Source: Flavobacteriales bacterium UBA5422 (GTDB lineage Bacteria; Bacteroidota; Bacteroidia; Flavobacteriales_D; Crocinitomicaceae). Taken from it: a DNA stretch of 11,705 bases. Under the pieces are notes generated by a model. The model saw only the letters and a list, made by a program, of their open reading frames with translations, was not told where the DNA came from and did not search any database. The stretch lies in contig DHNG01000029.1 in NCBI GenBank assembly GCA_002409405.1, positions 5,856 to 17,560 of the forward strand, in the 5' to 3' direction. Below, piece after piece: positions 1-6,268 of the stretch. Made by a program: the position numbers and the translations under genes. How positions within the stretch are numbered: the first letter of the stretch is position 1; the number at the start of each line of letters is the position of its first letter.

Positions 1-596
1 ATTGCACCCGACTTAAAACAGCGCGTGGAATAAGCTTTGTAGATACGTCCCAGTTCCGGTCGGCGCGCCATGCGGTCTTCGGTCATTATTTCTTCGTTCT
101 GCAGGTATTCATCTGCTGAAACCAGGTTGTTTTTTGCCGTTGAAATCCGACCCAATACCGTACTTGGTTTATATGTCTTGTCATCCAGTTTCAATTCTTT
201 GATCACATCTTTGATCAGACTTTTTGAATCCTGAGTGTCATAGATTGTAAAATTGACCGGATACCCGATGCGATCTGCATTGAAGCGCAAAATGCGTGAA
301 AAAACGGAGTGAAACGTCCCCATTGTCAGGTGTTTTGCCTCACTGGCACCGTAATGTCCCATCGCGCCTGAAGAGCTGATCTTGGCAATCCGTTCCTGCA
401 TTTCCTTTGCCGCTTTATTGGTAAAAGTCAATGCCAGAATATTAAAGGGATCAACACCTTGTTCCATCATGTAGGCAATCCGGAAGGTAAGAACACGGGT
501 TTTCCCGGAACCTGCTCCGGCGATGACCATGGTAGGTCCGTAAATATTTTCTACAGCTGCACGCTGACTGGGGTTCAATCCGTCTAAGTAACTCAT
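1..596 (-). CDS. UvrD/PcrA-family ATP-dependent DNA helicase, N-terminal part (cut by window edge)
   Basis: This is the N-terminal 198 codons of a superfamily 1A helicase; the rest lies beyond the left edge. Visible motifs are the Q-motif region (LNPSQ, Q11), Walker A GAGSGKT (27-33, catalytic K32), motif Ia with LALTFTNKAAKEM (about 54-66) and motif Ib GTFHS (93-97). The last visible residues, YSTRCFKSGA, match the stretch just before the Walker B DFDD motif in Bacteroidota UvrD/PcrA proteins. Such enzymes unwind DNA 3' to 5' in nucleotide excision and mismatch repair and clear RecA or replication blocks. The start at 594-596 (MSYLDGLNPSQ) gives the usual short lead before the Q motif and is preceded by an A-rich leader. 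UvrD, PcrA and Rep cannot be separated from this fragment, so no symbol is given. The gene is divergent from the membrane-protein gene at 877. Confidence 0.93.
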   Translation of the reverse strand, partial: MSYLDGLNPSQRAAVENIYGPTMVIAGAGSGKTRVLTFRIAYMMEQGVDPFNILALTFTNKAAKEMQERIAKISSSGAMGHYGASEAKHLTMGTFHSVFSRILRFNADRIGYPVNFTIYDTQDSKSLIKDVIKELKLDDKTYKPSTVLGRISTAKNNLVSADEYLQNEEIMTEDRMARRPELGRIYKAYSTRCFKSGA

Positions 597-642
597 TTGT
601 TGTTGAAAATTTGACTGTAACGATGTGCAAATCGAAGTTGTA

Positions 643-650
643 CAAAGATA
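643..650 (-). promoter_or_regulatory. -7 promoter element of the helicase gene
   Basis: On the minus strand this reads TATCTTTG, a full match to the Bacteroidota -7 consensus TANNTTTG, 46 nt before the helicase start codon. I see no TTG at the expected 17-23 nt upstream, so only the -7 half is supported. Confidence 0.5.
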
Positions 651-780
651 CGTAAAAAATAGAATCGCTTGGAGGGTGAAAATCAAGGCGGTTGGATCAG
701 AGGAGGTGAGCGGAAAAGATACGGATAGAACTTATAGCTTGTTACAATTACAAATACGATCGTCTTAGGTAAACATTTAC

Positions 781-788
781 TATATTTG
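781..788 (+). promoter_or_regulatory. -7 promoter element of the AT-rich membrane-protein gene
   Basis: TATATTTG matches TANNTTTG fully and lies 88 nt before the ATG at 877. No clear -33 TTG is visible. The implied leader of about 80 nt contains a 13-codon open frame (802-843). Confidence 0.4.
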
Positions 789-876
789 AGTTGCAGTTTT
801 TATGAGTAAAACGGAAACTAGAACTATATTTCAAGATATGTAAAATTGTCGTTGCAGTTGATTAAAAATATAAAAA

Positions 877-1545
877 ATGAAAGGGTTACTTATTGCCGCT
901 GTATCAGTGTTTTTTGTTTCAGTAATATTTAGACTGCTTCATTGGCCGGGAGCTAGTTTAATGACAATGATTGCTACATGTTTAGTATTCATCTTTGCCA
1001 TTATAAATAGTATTGTGAAGAAAAAGGTGTTTAATATTAACATTCTGGGTGGGTGGGTCTTGTTCTTTTGGGGTATGTATATTTTTTTTAAGTATCTGTA
1101 CTGGTATGCTGGACCATCATTCGCTGGATTCAATTCGATGTTTTTAATTGTTTTTATCCTAACTGTTATCTATATCGCTGTAACAATTAGTAATCAATAT
1201 AAACGATTATCGAAAGTTGTTGTAACAACAAGTATTATAGGTATTACTTTTAGCTTTATACCGTCTTATTCCATTTGTTACTTCTTTGATCTGAATGAAG
1301 TAATTAATAAAGAATACAACCAGACAAACTATTATTCATGGGATAAGTATAGTTGGTTTTTATACATTCGCGGAGAAAAAAATCGCGCTTTAGAGTCAAA
1401 TCAAAAAGCAATAAATGCCTTGAATAAAAGTGTGGAAATAGATTACATCAATGATTTTGACCATTCAACATATCTGGTAATATTGAATAGCCACAGACAA
1501 GGAATAATTGATGGAACCTGGACGGAAAGTTACATTCGGTATTAA
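877..1545 (+). CDS. Five-helix membrane protein with duplicated F(R/K)xL(H/Y)W motif, function unknown
   Basis: This 222-residue protein has predicted membrane helices at about 3-19, 31-47, 57-73, 88-104 and 113-136, then a soluble tail of about 85 residues. The motif FRLLHWPGA (18-26) follows helix 1. It is the signature seen in the N-terminal part of the gliding/T9SS motor protein GldL and in many small Bacteroidota membrane proteins. A second, looser copy, FKYLYW (71-76), follows helix 3, so helices 1-2 and 3-4 look like a duplicated hairpin. The tail has a helical segment, YIRGEKNRALESNQKAINALNKSVEI (about 163-188, quoted only as a location), resembling a single TPR-like hairpin. It is not GldL itself, because the long GldL cytoplasmic domain is absent. 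The coding DNA is much more AT-rich than its neighbours: 17/60 and 15/60 G+C in two sampled 60-base stretches. No function is assigned. The start at 877 follows an A-rich leader. Confidence 0.8.
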   Translation: MKGLLIAAVSVFFVSVIFRLLHWPGASLMTMIATCLVFIFAIINSIVKKKVFNINILGGWVLFFWGMYIFFKYLYWYAGPSFAGFNSMFLIVFILTVIYIAVTISNQYKRLSKVVVTTSIIGITFSFIPSYSICYFFDLNEVINKEYNQTNYYSWDKYSWFLYIRGEKNRALESNQKAINALNKSVEIDYINDFDHSTYLVILNSHRQGIIDGTWTESYIRY

Positions 1546-1589
1546 ATGAATAGAGCCAGACTTAGAGTATTAGAAAACATTCTAATCCT

Positions 1590-1597
1590 TATATTTG
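1590..1597 (+). promoter_or_regulatory. -7 promoter element of lhgO
   Basis: TATATTTG is a full TANNTTTG match, 16 nt before the lhgO start, so transcription should begin close to the ATG. It lies in the 68-bp gap after the membrane-protein gene, which suggests lhgO has its own promoter. No canonical TTG -33 is present. Confidence 0.55.
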
Positions 1598-1613
1598 CAT
1601 TCAAATTAGAATT

Positions 1614-2825
1614 ATGACATACGATATTGCGATCATCGGAGGAGGAATAGTCGGAGCGGCAACGTTTTACAAATTACAGCAGCGTCATCCGGATTTATCC
1701 ATTGTTTTACTTGAAAAAGAAAACAAACTGGCCGATCATCAGACAGGTCATAATTCAGGAGTGATTCACTCGGGATTGTACTATAAACCGGGATCACTCA
1801 AAGCAAAAAACTGTATCCAGGGACGCCATGAACTGGTGGCATTTGCGAAAGAGTACGGTATCAAGCACGATGTGTGCGGAAAAGTCGTTGCTGCAACAGA
1901 TCCGAAAGAATTGCCCTACATGGACAAAATCTTCAATATCGGACTGGAAAATAAAATAGAAGGAATTGAGAAAATAACGGCAGATCAGGTCAAGGAAATT
2001 GAGCCGTACGTAGAATCCATTGGTGGAATCTGGGTGCCGTGTACAGGGATTATTGATTTTCGCGGAGCAACCGAAAAAATGGTGGAGCTGGCACTGGCAA
2101 AAAATCCCGATAGCGCTTTGAAAATGGGACACGAAGTTCAGGCAATTGAGCGCAACGGAGAAACGTCGGTTGTGAAAACCAATAAAGGTGATTTTACAGC
2201 AAAATACCTGATCTTCTGTGCAGGTTTACAAGCAGATCGACTGGCGAGAAAAGACGGCGTCAAGCTGAAAGAACAGGTGGTTGGATTCCGTGGAGATTAC
2301 TACGAACTAACAGAAGAAGCAAAACACAAAGTGAAGAATTTGATTTATCCAGTTCCGAATCCCGATTTCCCGTTTCTGGGTGTACATTTTACGCGCATGA
2401 CAGACGGTGAAACAGAATGCGGACCAAATGCCGTATTTACATTCAAACGTGAAGGATACGGAAAAACGGACTTCTCATTCAAAGATACAGCTGATGCGTT
2501 AGGGTACGGAGGGACGTGGAAATTGTTCTTCAACAACATGAGTTTCGGAATCAATGAATACCGTCGGGCGTTTTCGAAAAAATTATTCCTGAAAACATTG
2601 CAACGCATGATTCCGTCATTGACAATGAACGACCTGAAACCCGGACGTTCGGGAGTGCGTGCCTTGTTGTTGAGCAAAGACGGAGATACCCGCGACGATT
2701 TCAGAATCGAATACCACGGAAATTCCATTCACGTACTGAATGCACCGTCTCCTGCAGCAACTGCGTCTCTTTCAATCGGAGGATACATTGCCGACGAAGC
2801 AGAAAAGCAGTTCGGGATAAAGTAA
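1614..2825 (+). CDS. lhgO: L-2-hydroxyglutarate oxidase/dehydrogenase (LhgO)
   Basis: This FAD-dependent oxidoreductase of the DAO superfamily oxidises L-2-hydroxyglutarate to 2-oxoglutarate. In characterised relatives the electrons pass to quinone or oxygen. The 403-residue length is close to the roughly 420 of E. coli LhgO. The N-terminal dinucleotide-binding motif GGGIVGAA (9-16) sits in the first beta-alpha-beta unit, with an acidic residue (E34) ending strand 2 for the FAD ribose. The family block HNSGVIHSGLYYKPGS (46-61) follows. The C-terminal FAD-contact region PGRSGVRA and NAPSPAATASLSIG is also present. No signal peptide is seen, so it is cytoplasmic or peripheral at the membrane. 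The likely role is clearing L-2-hydroxyglutarate, a side product of malate or lactate dehydrogenase or of glutarate breakdown. No csiD or gab genes are nearby, so it seems to stand alone here. The start at 1614 puts the GxGxxG motif at the usual position. Confidence 0.93.
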   Translation: MTYDIAIIGGGIVGAATFYKLQQRHPDLSIVLLEKENKLADHQTGHNSGVIHSGLYYKPGSLKAKNCIQGRHELVAFAKEYGIKHDVCGKVVAATDPKELPYMDKIFNIGLENKIEGIEKITADQVKEIEPYVESIGGIWVPCTGIIDFRGATEKMVELALAKNPDSALKMGHEVQAIERNGETSVVKTNKGDFTAKYLIFCAGLQADRLARKDGVKLKEQVVGFRGDYYELTEEAKHKVKNLIYPVPNPDFPFLGVHFTRMTDGETECGPNAVFTFKREGYGKTDFSFKDTADALGYGGTWKLFFNNMSFGINEYRRAFSKKLFLKTLQRMIPSLTMNDLKPGRSGVRALLLSKDGDTRDDFRIEYHGNSIHVLNAPSPAATASLSIGGYIADEAEKQFGIK

Positions 2826-2855
2826 GAGGGAATCGTGAACGATTATTTGAGAAGG

Positions 2856-2896
2856 ATCAATTATCAAAACTATATTCACAACATTTGATAATTGAT
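2856..2896. repeat. 13-bp perfect inverted repeat with 15-nt spacer
   Basis: ATCAATTATCAAA (2856-2868) is the exact reverse complement of TTTGATAATTGAT (2884-2896). The element lies 31 bp after the lhgO stop. It could form an AT-only hairpin, but no T-run follows, so an intrinsic terminator is doubtful. It is centred about 120 bp upstream of the start predicted from the sigma-54 promoter at 2969-2985, the usual distance for an enhancer-binding-protein site. Both readings are inference. Confidence 0.6.
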
Positions 2897-2907
2897 AATT
2901 GATAATT
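2887..2907. repeat. Three tandem copies of GATAATT
   Basis: Three perfect 7-bp copies lie at 2887-2893, 2894-2900 and 2901-2907. They overlap the right arm of the inverted repeat. Such a short array could vary in copy number by slippage. Confidence 0.75.
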
Positions 2908-2968
2908 CAAAACTTGACAATTTAACTTTTTCCAACCTAAACCGTTTAGTAAAAATAATATTGATTCT

Positions 2969-2985
2969 TTGGCACAAGTTTTGCA
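2969..2985 (+). promoter_or_regulatory. Sigma-54 (RpoN) -24/-12 promoter of the VWD-domain gene
   Basis: TTGGCAC (2969-2975), five bases, then TTGCA (2981-2985) matches the RpoN consensus TTGGCAC-N5-TTGCW at every defined position. GG at 2971-2972 and GC at 2983-2984 are separated by exactly ten bases. The expected start is near 2996, leaving a 25-nt leader to the ATG at 3021. No competing TANNTTTG element is seen there. Sigma-54 promoters need an ATP-driven enhancer-binding activator; none is encoded in this window. The match is seen directly, while RpoN use is inferred. Confidence 0.72.
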
Positions 2986-3020
2986 TTTCTCCCTGAAGAA
3001 ATAAACTAAAACCCCGTCCT

Positions 3021-4937
3021 ATGAATAAAACAATACTTTTTAGCTTTTTACTGGGATCAGTAATTTCCTTTGCACAGGATAATCATCAGCGTGTAAAGGC
3101 TGAATTAGTGGAGTGGGATGCCGTTCGCGGAGAATGGCTCGCTGAAAGCTTCAATGCAATGGCTAATGATCAGCCGATTCCGGACAGAACATTCCCGGAG
3201 GACTTAACGCCTGCCGAAATGTATGCCCTTGTTCCCGCTGAACGCCAGGAACGCATCCGAACAATTGTTCAACAGCCATCCACTACCCCAAACCGTGCTT
3301 CGGAGACTACTCAATCCGGCACTACTCGTATTCCCGTTGGAGGAACGACGTCAGCAACCGGACGAATTCCGGATAACGGAAACAGGTACACAACTTATGT
3401 TTCCCGCCCCGGATGTCCACTAACAATGGGACGAACGTATGGCGATCCGCACGTTCGCACTTTTGATGGAAAATCGTACTCATTTCAGACGGTCGGAGAA
3501 TACGTTTTGTCAAGTTCTCCTGACAGAATGTTTGAAGTACAGGCACGTCAGCGGCCGCAAACCAATGAGGTGTCACTCAACACAGCTGTGGCCATGAACG
3601 TTTACGGAGACAGAGTAGGGATTTATGCCAGTGAAGGACCTGACGGACAAGCCGGAACACCTGTGCGGGTAAACGGAAGAGCTGTTTATCTGAACAATGA
3701 AACATTTTATTTACCGCGCGGAGGAACCATTCAGAACACAGGAAATGAATACGTAGTCACCTGGCCGACAGGCGAAAAAGTACAGGCGAAAATGTCCAGT
3801 ACGTCAGGGATGCGGTTTATGAATATCTCTGTGTATGTCTATGAATGCAATGGAAATTACTTCGGATTGATGGGAAATGCCAACGGGCGGAGTGATGATG
3901 ATTTTTCCGGTGGTGGAAACCGAACAAATCTGGCTAGTTCTACAATTTTTGACCCATTCGGATCACGTGATTTCGGAGGATCTACATCAGCAATGGAACG
4001 CGAACACCTGGCATTTTTAGCACGTGATTTTGGAAATCAGTTTCTGGTAAACGATCAGACATCCTTATTTGATTATGGATTCGGACAAAGCAGCTGGACA
4101 TTTTATGATCCTTCTTTCCCGAGAAAGCACCTTACGTTGGGAGATTTGACACAAGCAGATCGCGACAGAGCGAGAAGAGAATGTGAGCGTCAGGGAATTT
4201 TGGCAGATGATATGTCCGGTTGTGTAATGGATCTGGCGCATGCAAATATTCAACCTGCTCCAAGACCGTCAACACCAAATAGAACGACAGGCCGTGACTT
4301 GAATCCGGTATCAGAAAGAAAGCCAAATGTAAACAGAACGGATGCATATGAGCGGGTACCTTCTTCAGGTGGAACAGGAGAACGAACACCATCGACAACA
4401 GGCTCGACAGGGCGTGTAACAGGAGGCGAACAGGGAGCGACACTTGAGCGTGAGGCAACGCCTGTTGAAGGAAGAAAACCGGTAACAACAAGTGAAGAAC
4501 GGACATTCGAACGAACTCCTTCCGGGGAAAGAACAACAGGTTCTCAACCGGTAAACCCTGCAAAAGGAGAAGTAATCTCTTCGGAAAGAGAGAAACCGAT
4601 CGTTACGGATAGAGAAACGGTTCGTAAACCTGTGGGAGGAAGCACTGTGACGACAGAAGAAAGACAACCTGTCATCTCTACGCCGACACCTGCCCCTGTT
4701 AGCAAACCAACGACCGTAACAACAAAGCCAGAAAGAACTAGCGGAACAACGACAACACGTCCTTCAGGAACAACAACAAAACCAGTCACCACTCCTGTGG
4801 AGAGGAAACCGTCGACTACACCGACCACAACAACTCCGTCGAAAACGACTACGGTGACACCTGGTAGTACTAAAACGACCACAACAAAGGCGAGTGGAAC
4901 AGGAACAGCGGTTGCTCCTTCTCCAGGAAGAAGATAG
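3021..4937 (+). CDS. Secreted von Willebrand factor type D domain protein with long Thr/Pro/Arg-rich tail
   Basis: This 638-residue exported protein has a signal peptide at 1-19 (ending SFAQ). A linker to about 130 comes next, then a VWD domain at about 133-290. The domain opens with YGDPHVRTFDGKSYSFQ (140-156), the family hallmark, and closes with NYFGLMGNANGRSDDDF (279-295), the GxxGNxNG-type calcium-site region. The segment 330-412 (FGNQFLV, SLFDYGFGQSSW, FP, two cysteines C387 and C401, then VMDLAHAN) resembles the stretch that follows VWD in MUC4/SUSD2-type proteins. Residues 411-638 are low-complexity, rich in Thr, Pro, Ser, Gly, Arg and Glu, and read as an extended mucin-like stalk ending in GRR. 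No T9SS sorting domain is seen, so the final location is uncertain. A likely role is surface or matrix adhesion, but that is inference. A sigma-54-type promoter lies upstream and a strong terminator follows 24 bp after the stop. Confidence 0.85.
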   Translation: MNKTILFSFLLGSVISFAQDNHQRVKAELVEWDAVRGEWLAESFNAMANDQPIPDRTFPEDLTPAEMYALVPAERQERIRTIVQQPSTTPNRASETTQSGTTRIPVGGTTSATGRIPDNGNRYTTYVSRPGCPLTMGRTYGDPHVRTFDGKSYSFQTVGEYVLSSSPDRMFEVQARQRPQTNEVSLNTAVAMNVYGDRVGIYASEGPDGQAGTPVRVNGRAVYLNNETFYLPRGGTIQNTGNEYVVTWPTGEKVQAKMSSTSGMRFMNISVYVYECNGNYFGLMGNANGRSDDDFSGGGNRTNLASSTIFDPFGSRDFGGSTSAMEREHLAFLARDFGNQFLVNDQTSLFDYGFGQSSWTFYDPSFPRKHLTLGDLTQADRDRARRECERQGILADDMSGCVMDLAHANIQPAPRPSTPNRTTGRDLNPVSERKPNVNRTDAYERVPSSGGTGERTPSTTGSTGRVTGGEQGATLEREATPVEGRKPVTTSEERTFERTPSGERTTGSQPVNPAKGEVISSEREKPIVTDRETVRKPVGGSTVTTEERQPVISTPTPAPVSKPTTVTTKPERTSGTTTTRPSGTTTKPVTTPVERKPSTTPTTTTPSKTTTVTPGSTKTTTTKASGTGTAVAPSPGRR

Positions 4938-4961
4938 AAATAGAATAACAGGCTTTAATAG

Positions 4962-4992
4962 AACCGATGGAGATATTCTTCATCGGTTTTTT
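4962..4992 (+). terminator. Intrinsic terminator of the VWD-domain gene
   Basis: AACCGATG (4962-4969) pairs with CATCGGTT (4981-4988). The stem can extend inward by GAG/CTT around an ATATT loop, and a T-run to 4992 follows. It begins 24 nt after the stop codon. Confidence 0.88.
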
Positions 4993-5065
4993 AAACTCGA
5001 ATGTGTTTGGAGAATCCCTGAGTGTATTTAGTAGTTAGAATCTGATGTTGTGATAGGATTAAATA

Positions 5066-5101
5066 AAAAGTCGGAGCGAAAATTCTTTCACTCCGACTTT
5101 T
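5066..5101. terminator. Bidirectional terminator between convergent genes
   Basis: AAAAGTCGGAG (5066-5076) and CTCCGACTTTT (5091-5101) form a perfect 11-bp stem. A further GAAA/TTTC inner stem lies across one mismatch, with an ATTC loop. A-runs and T-runs flank it on both sides. It sits 20 bp beyond the stop of the minus-strand T9SS gene and mainly serves that gene, backing up the terminator at 4962-4992 for the plus strand. Confidence 0.88.
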
Positions 5102-5121
5102 ATTATCGACTTTGATCGAAA

Positions 5122-5931
5122 TTAGTTAACAACCACTTTTTGGGTTTTTACCAAACCCTTGTCAGATGTTAAAGTAACATTATACATTCCGGAAGACCAG
5201 TTATTCGAATCAATGGAGTGCTGGTTAGCTGTTTGATCGCTAAATTGGCCATTGTACACAACTTTACCGGTAATATCTGTTACAGATAAACGGAGATTTT
5301 GATTTTCATTGAAGTTGTATGCCACATTGATTTTTCCGGATTCGATGTTATTGGAAATCTGAATTCCATTGCTGAAATCAATTTCTTCAACACTCACATT
5401 ACTTTCGATCGTTAATTGGACATCATCAACCAAAACGTTTACAACCGCGGGACTTGCTTGTTTTTCAAAGCTGATTGTCAGGGTGTGTGAACCCATTGTA
5501 ACGGCACCGATATCTACCGTTACTTGTTGGTAATCGCCTATGGAATCAACCATATTTGTTTTGCTGATAGTAGTACCGTCCATAATAATGGAAAGAGTAT
5601 CGCCGACAGCACCTTTCATCGGAACTTTCAGATAATAAGTTAAAGTACCGATTCCTGCTCCTGTTGCATTGAAGTCCTGTGCTATTGTCCCGACTTCAGG
5701 ACTTGTAGTTCCTCCAAACCATGCAAACCATGATCCGGTATTGGGAACACAGGGGCCACCGCAAGTTCCGCAACCAGCCGCATCACAGAATGATGTTCCA
5801 AAGTTTGAAGAAGTAGAAGACCAGGGGGCATTGCTCGGGCCGCTGGTTTCTAAAGAAGAATCTGCTAAAACTTGTGCAGATGTATGCAAGCTCAACGTAC
5901 CTGCAAATAAGAAAAGTAAAAGATGTTTCAT
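5122..5931 (-). CDS. Secreted beta-sandwich protein with T9SS C-terminal sorting domain
   Basis: This 269-residue protein has a signal peptide at 1-20 (ending HTSAQ). A middle region (about 21-176) looks like a jelly-roll or galactose-binding-like fold. It includes GSWFAWFGGTTSPEVGTIAQDF (66-87, quoted only as a location), a block I recognise from Bacteroidota surface proteins, and ends in VLVDDVQLTI. A cysteine cluster C49-x4-C54-x2-C57-x3-C61 precedes it, likely disulphide-linked or metal-binding. Residues about 179-269 form a type A T9SS sorting domain: ISNNIESGKINVAY, LSVTDITGKVVYNG, then WSSGMYNVTLTS and the terminal KTQKVVVN. The protein should cross the outer membrane by T9SS and be anchored or released. 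The ligand is unknown; carbohydrate or adhesion binding is plausible but unproved. A terminator follows the gene. The gene is convergent with the VWD gene. Confidence 0.88.
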   Translation of the reverse strand: MKHLLLFLFAGTLSLHTSAQVLADSSLETSGPSNAPWSSTSSNFGTSFCDAAGCGTCGGPCVPNTGSWFAWFGGTTSPEVGTIAQDFNATGAGIGTLTYYLKVPMKGAVGDTLSIIMDGTTISKTNMVDSIGDYQQVTVDIGAVTMGSHTLTISFEKQASPAVVNVLVDDVQLTIESNVSVEEIDFSNGIQISNNIESGKINVAYNFNENQNLRLSVTDITGKVVYNGQFSDQTANQHSIDSNNWSSGMYNVTLTSDKGLVKTQKVVVN

Positions 5932-6211
5932 AATTATAATTGTTTATGTCTTACAATAGTACGATTTTAATTGGACTACTTTAAATTTTTAATCAAATAA
6001 GTCTTTTTTATCCAGACTGTTACGTGTATTTTTCTAGTTTATAAGGGACAAAACAAAATGCCTGATGAGAAAAACATACCAAATAATAGTTGTAAAGGGA
6101 ATAACAGTAATTCCTTGTAAAATTCTATTCCAGCAATCGTAATTTTCTTTCAAAGAAATTACTCTCCGGAGACAGGAAAATAACAATTGGATCATTGCGA
6201 ATAATCAATAG
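5932..6211. other. AT-rich non-coding stretch between two minus-strand genes
   Basis: No convincing gene is seen. On the minus strand TACTATTG (5954-5961) is a one-mismatch -7 element 22 nt before the T9SS gene. A dyad GTAATTT...AAATTAC spans 6139-6162 around CTTTCAAAG. A weak GGAAT/ATTCC hairpin lies near 6098-6114. One 20-codon plus-strand frame (6058-6120) has no supporting signals. The stretch could hold a small RNA, but nothing in the sequence demands it. Confidence 0.5.
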
Positions 6212-6239
6212 AAAAGTCTGCCCGAAAGAGCAAACTTTT
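6212..6239 (-). terminator. Intrinsic terminator of the XRE-S24 regulator gene
   Basis: AAAAGTCTGC (6212-6221) and GCAAACTTTT (6230-6239) form a 10-bp stem around an 8-nt loop. The single non-Watson-Crick position is C/A if transcribed from the plus strand but G/U from the minus strand. The hairpin therefore suits minus-strand transcription and lies 29 nt beyond the regulator stop codon. A T-run is contained in the 3' arm. Confidence 0.78.
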
Positions 6240-6268
6240 ACTGTTATATATTGTCAAATAACGATGAA

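Noticed and set aside
451..645. Minus-strand 64-codon frame over the helicase start
   Set aside because: It is out of frame with the helicase motifs and has no recognisable content.
2884..2910. GATAATT array as a CRISPR or attachment site
   Set aside because: Units are 7 bp and contiguous with no spacers, and no integrase or cas gene is present.
4132..4882. Long minus-strand open frames opposite the Thr/Pro-rich tail of the VWD protein
   Set aside because: They arise because repeated Thr (ACN) and Pro codons read backwards give few stops. The predicted proteins are Val/Gly- or Ser/Cys-skewed with no start signals, while the plus frame carries a signal peptide and domain.
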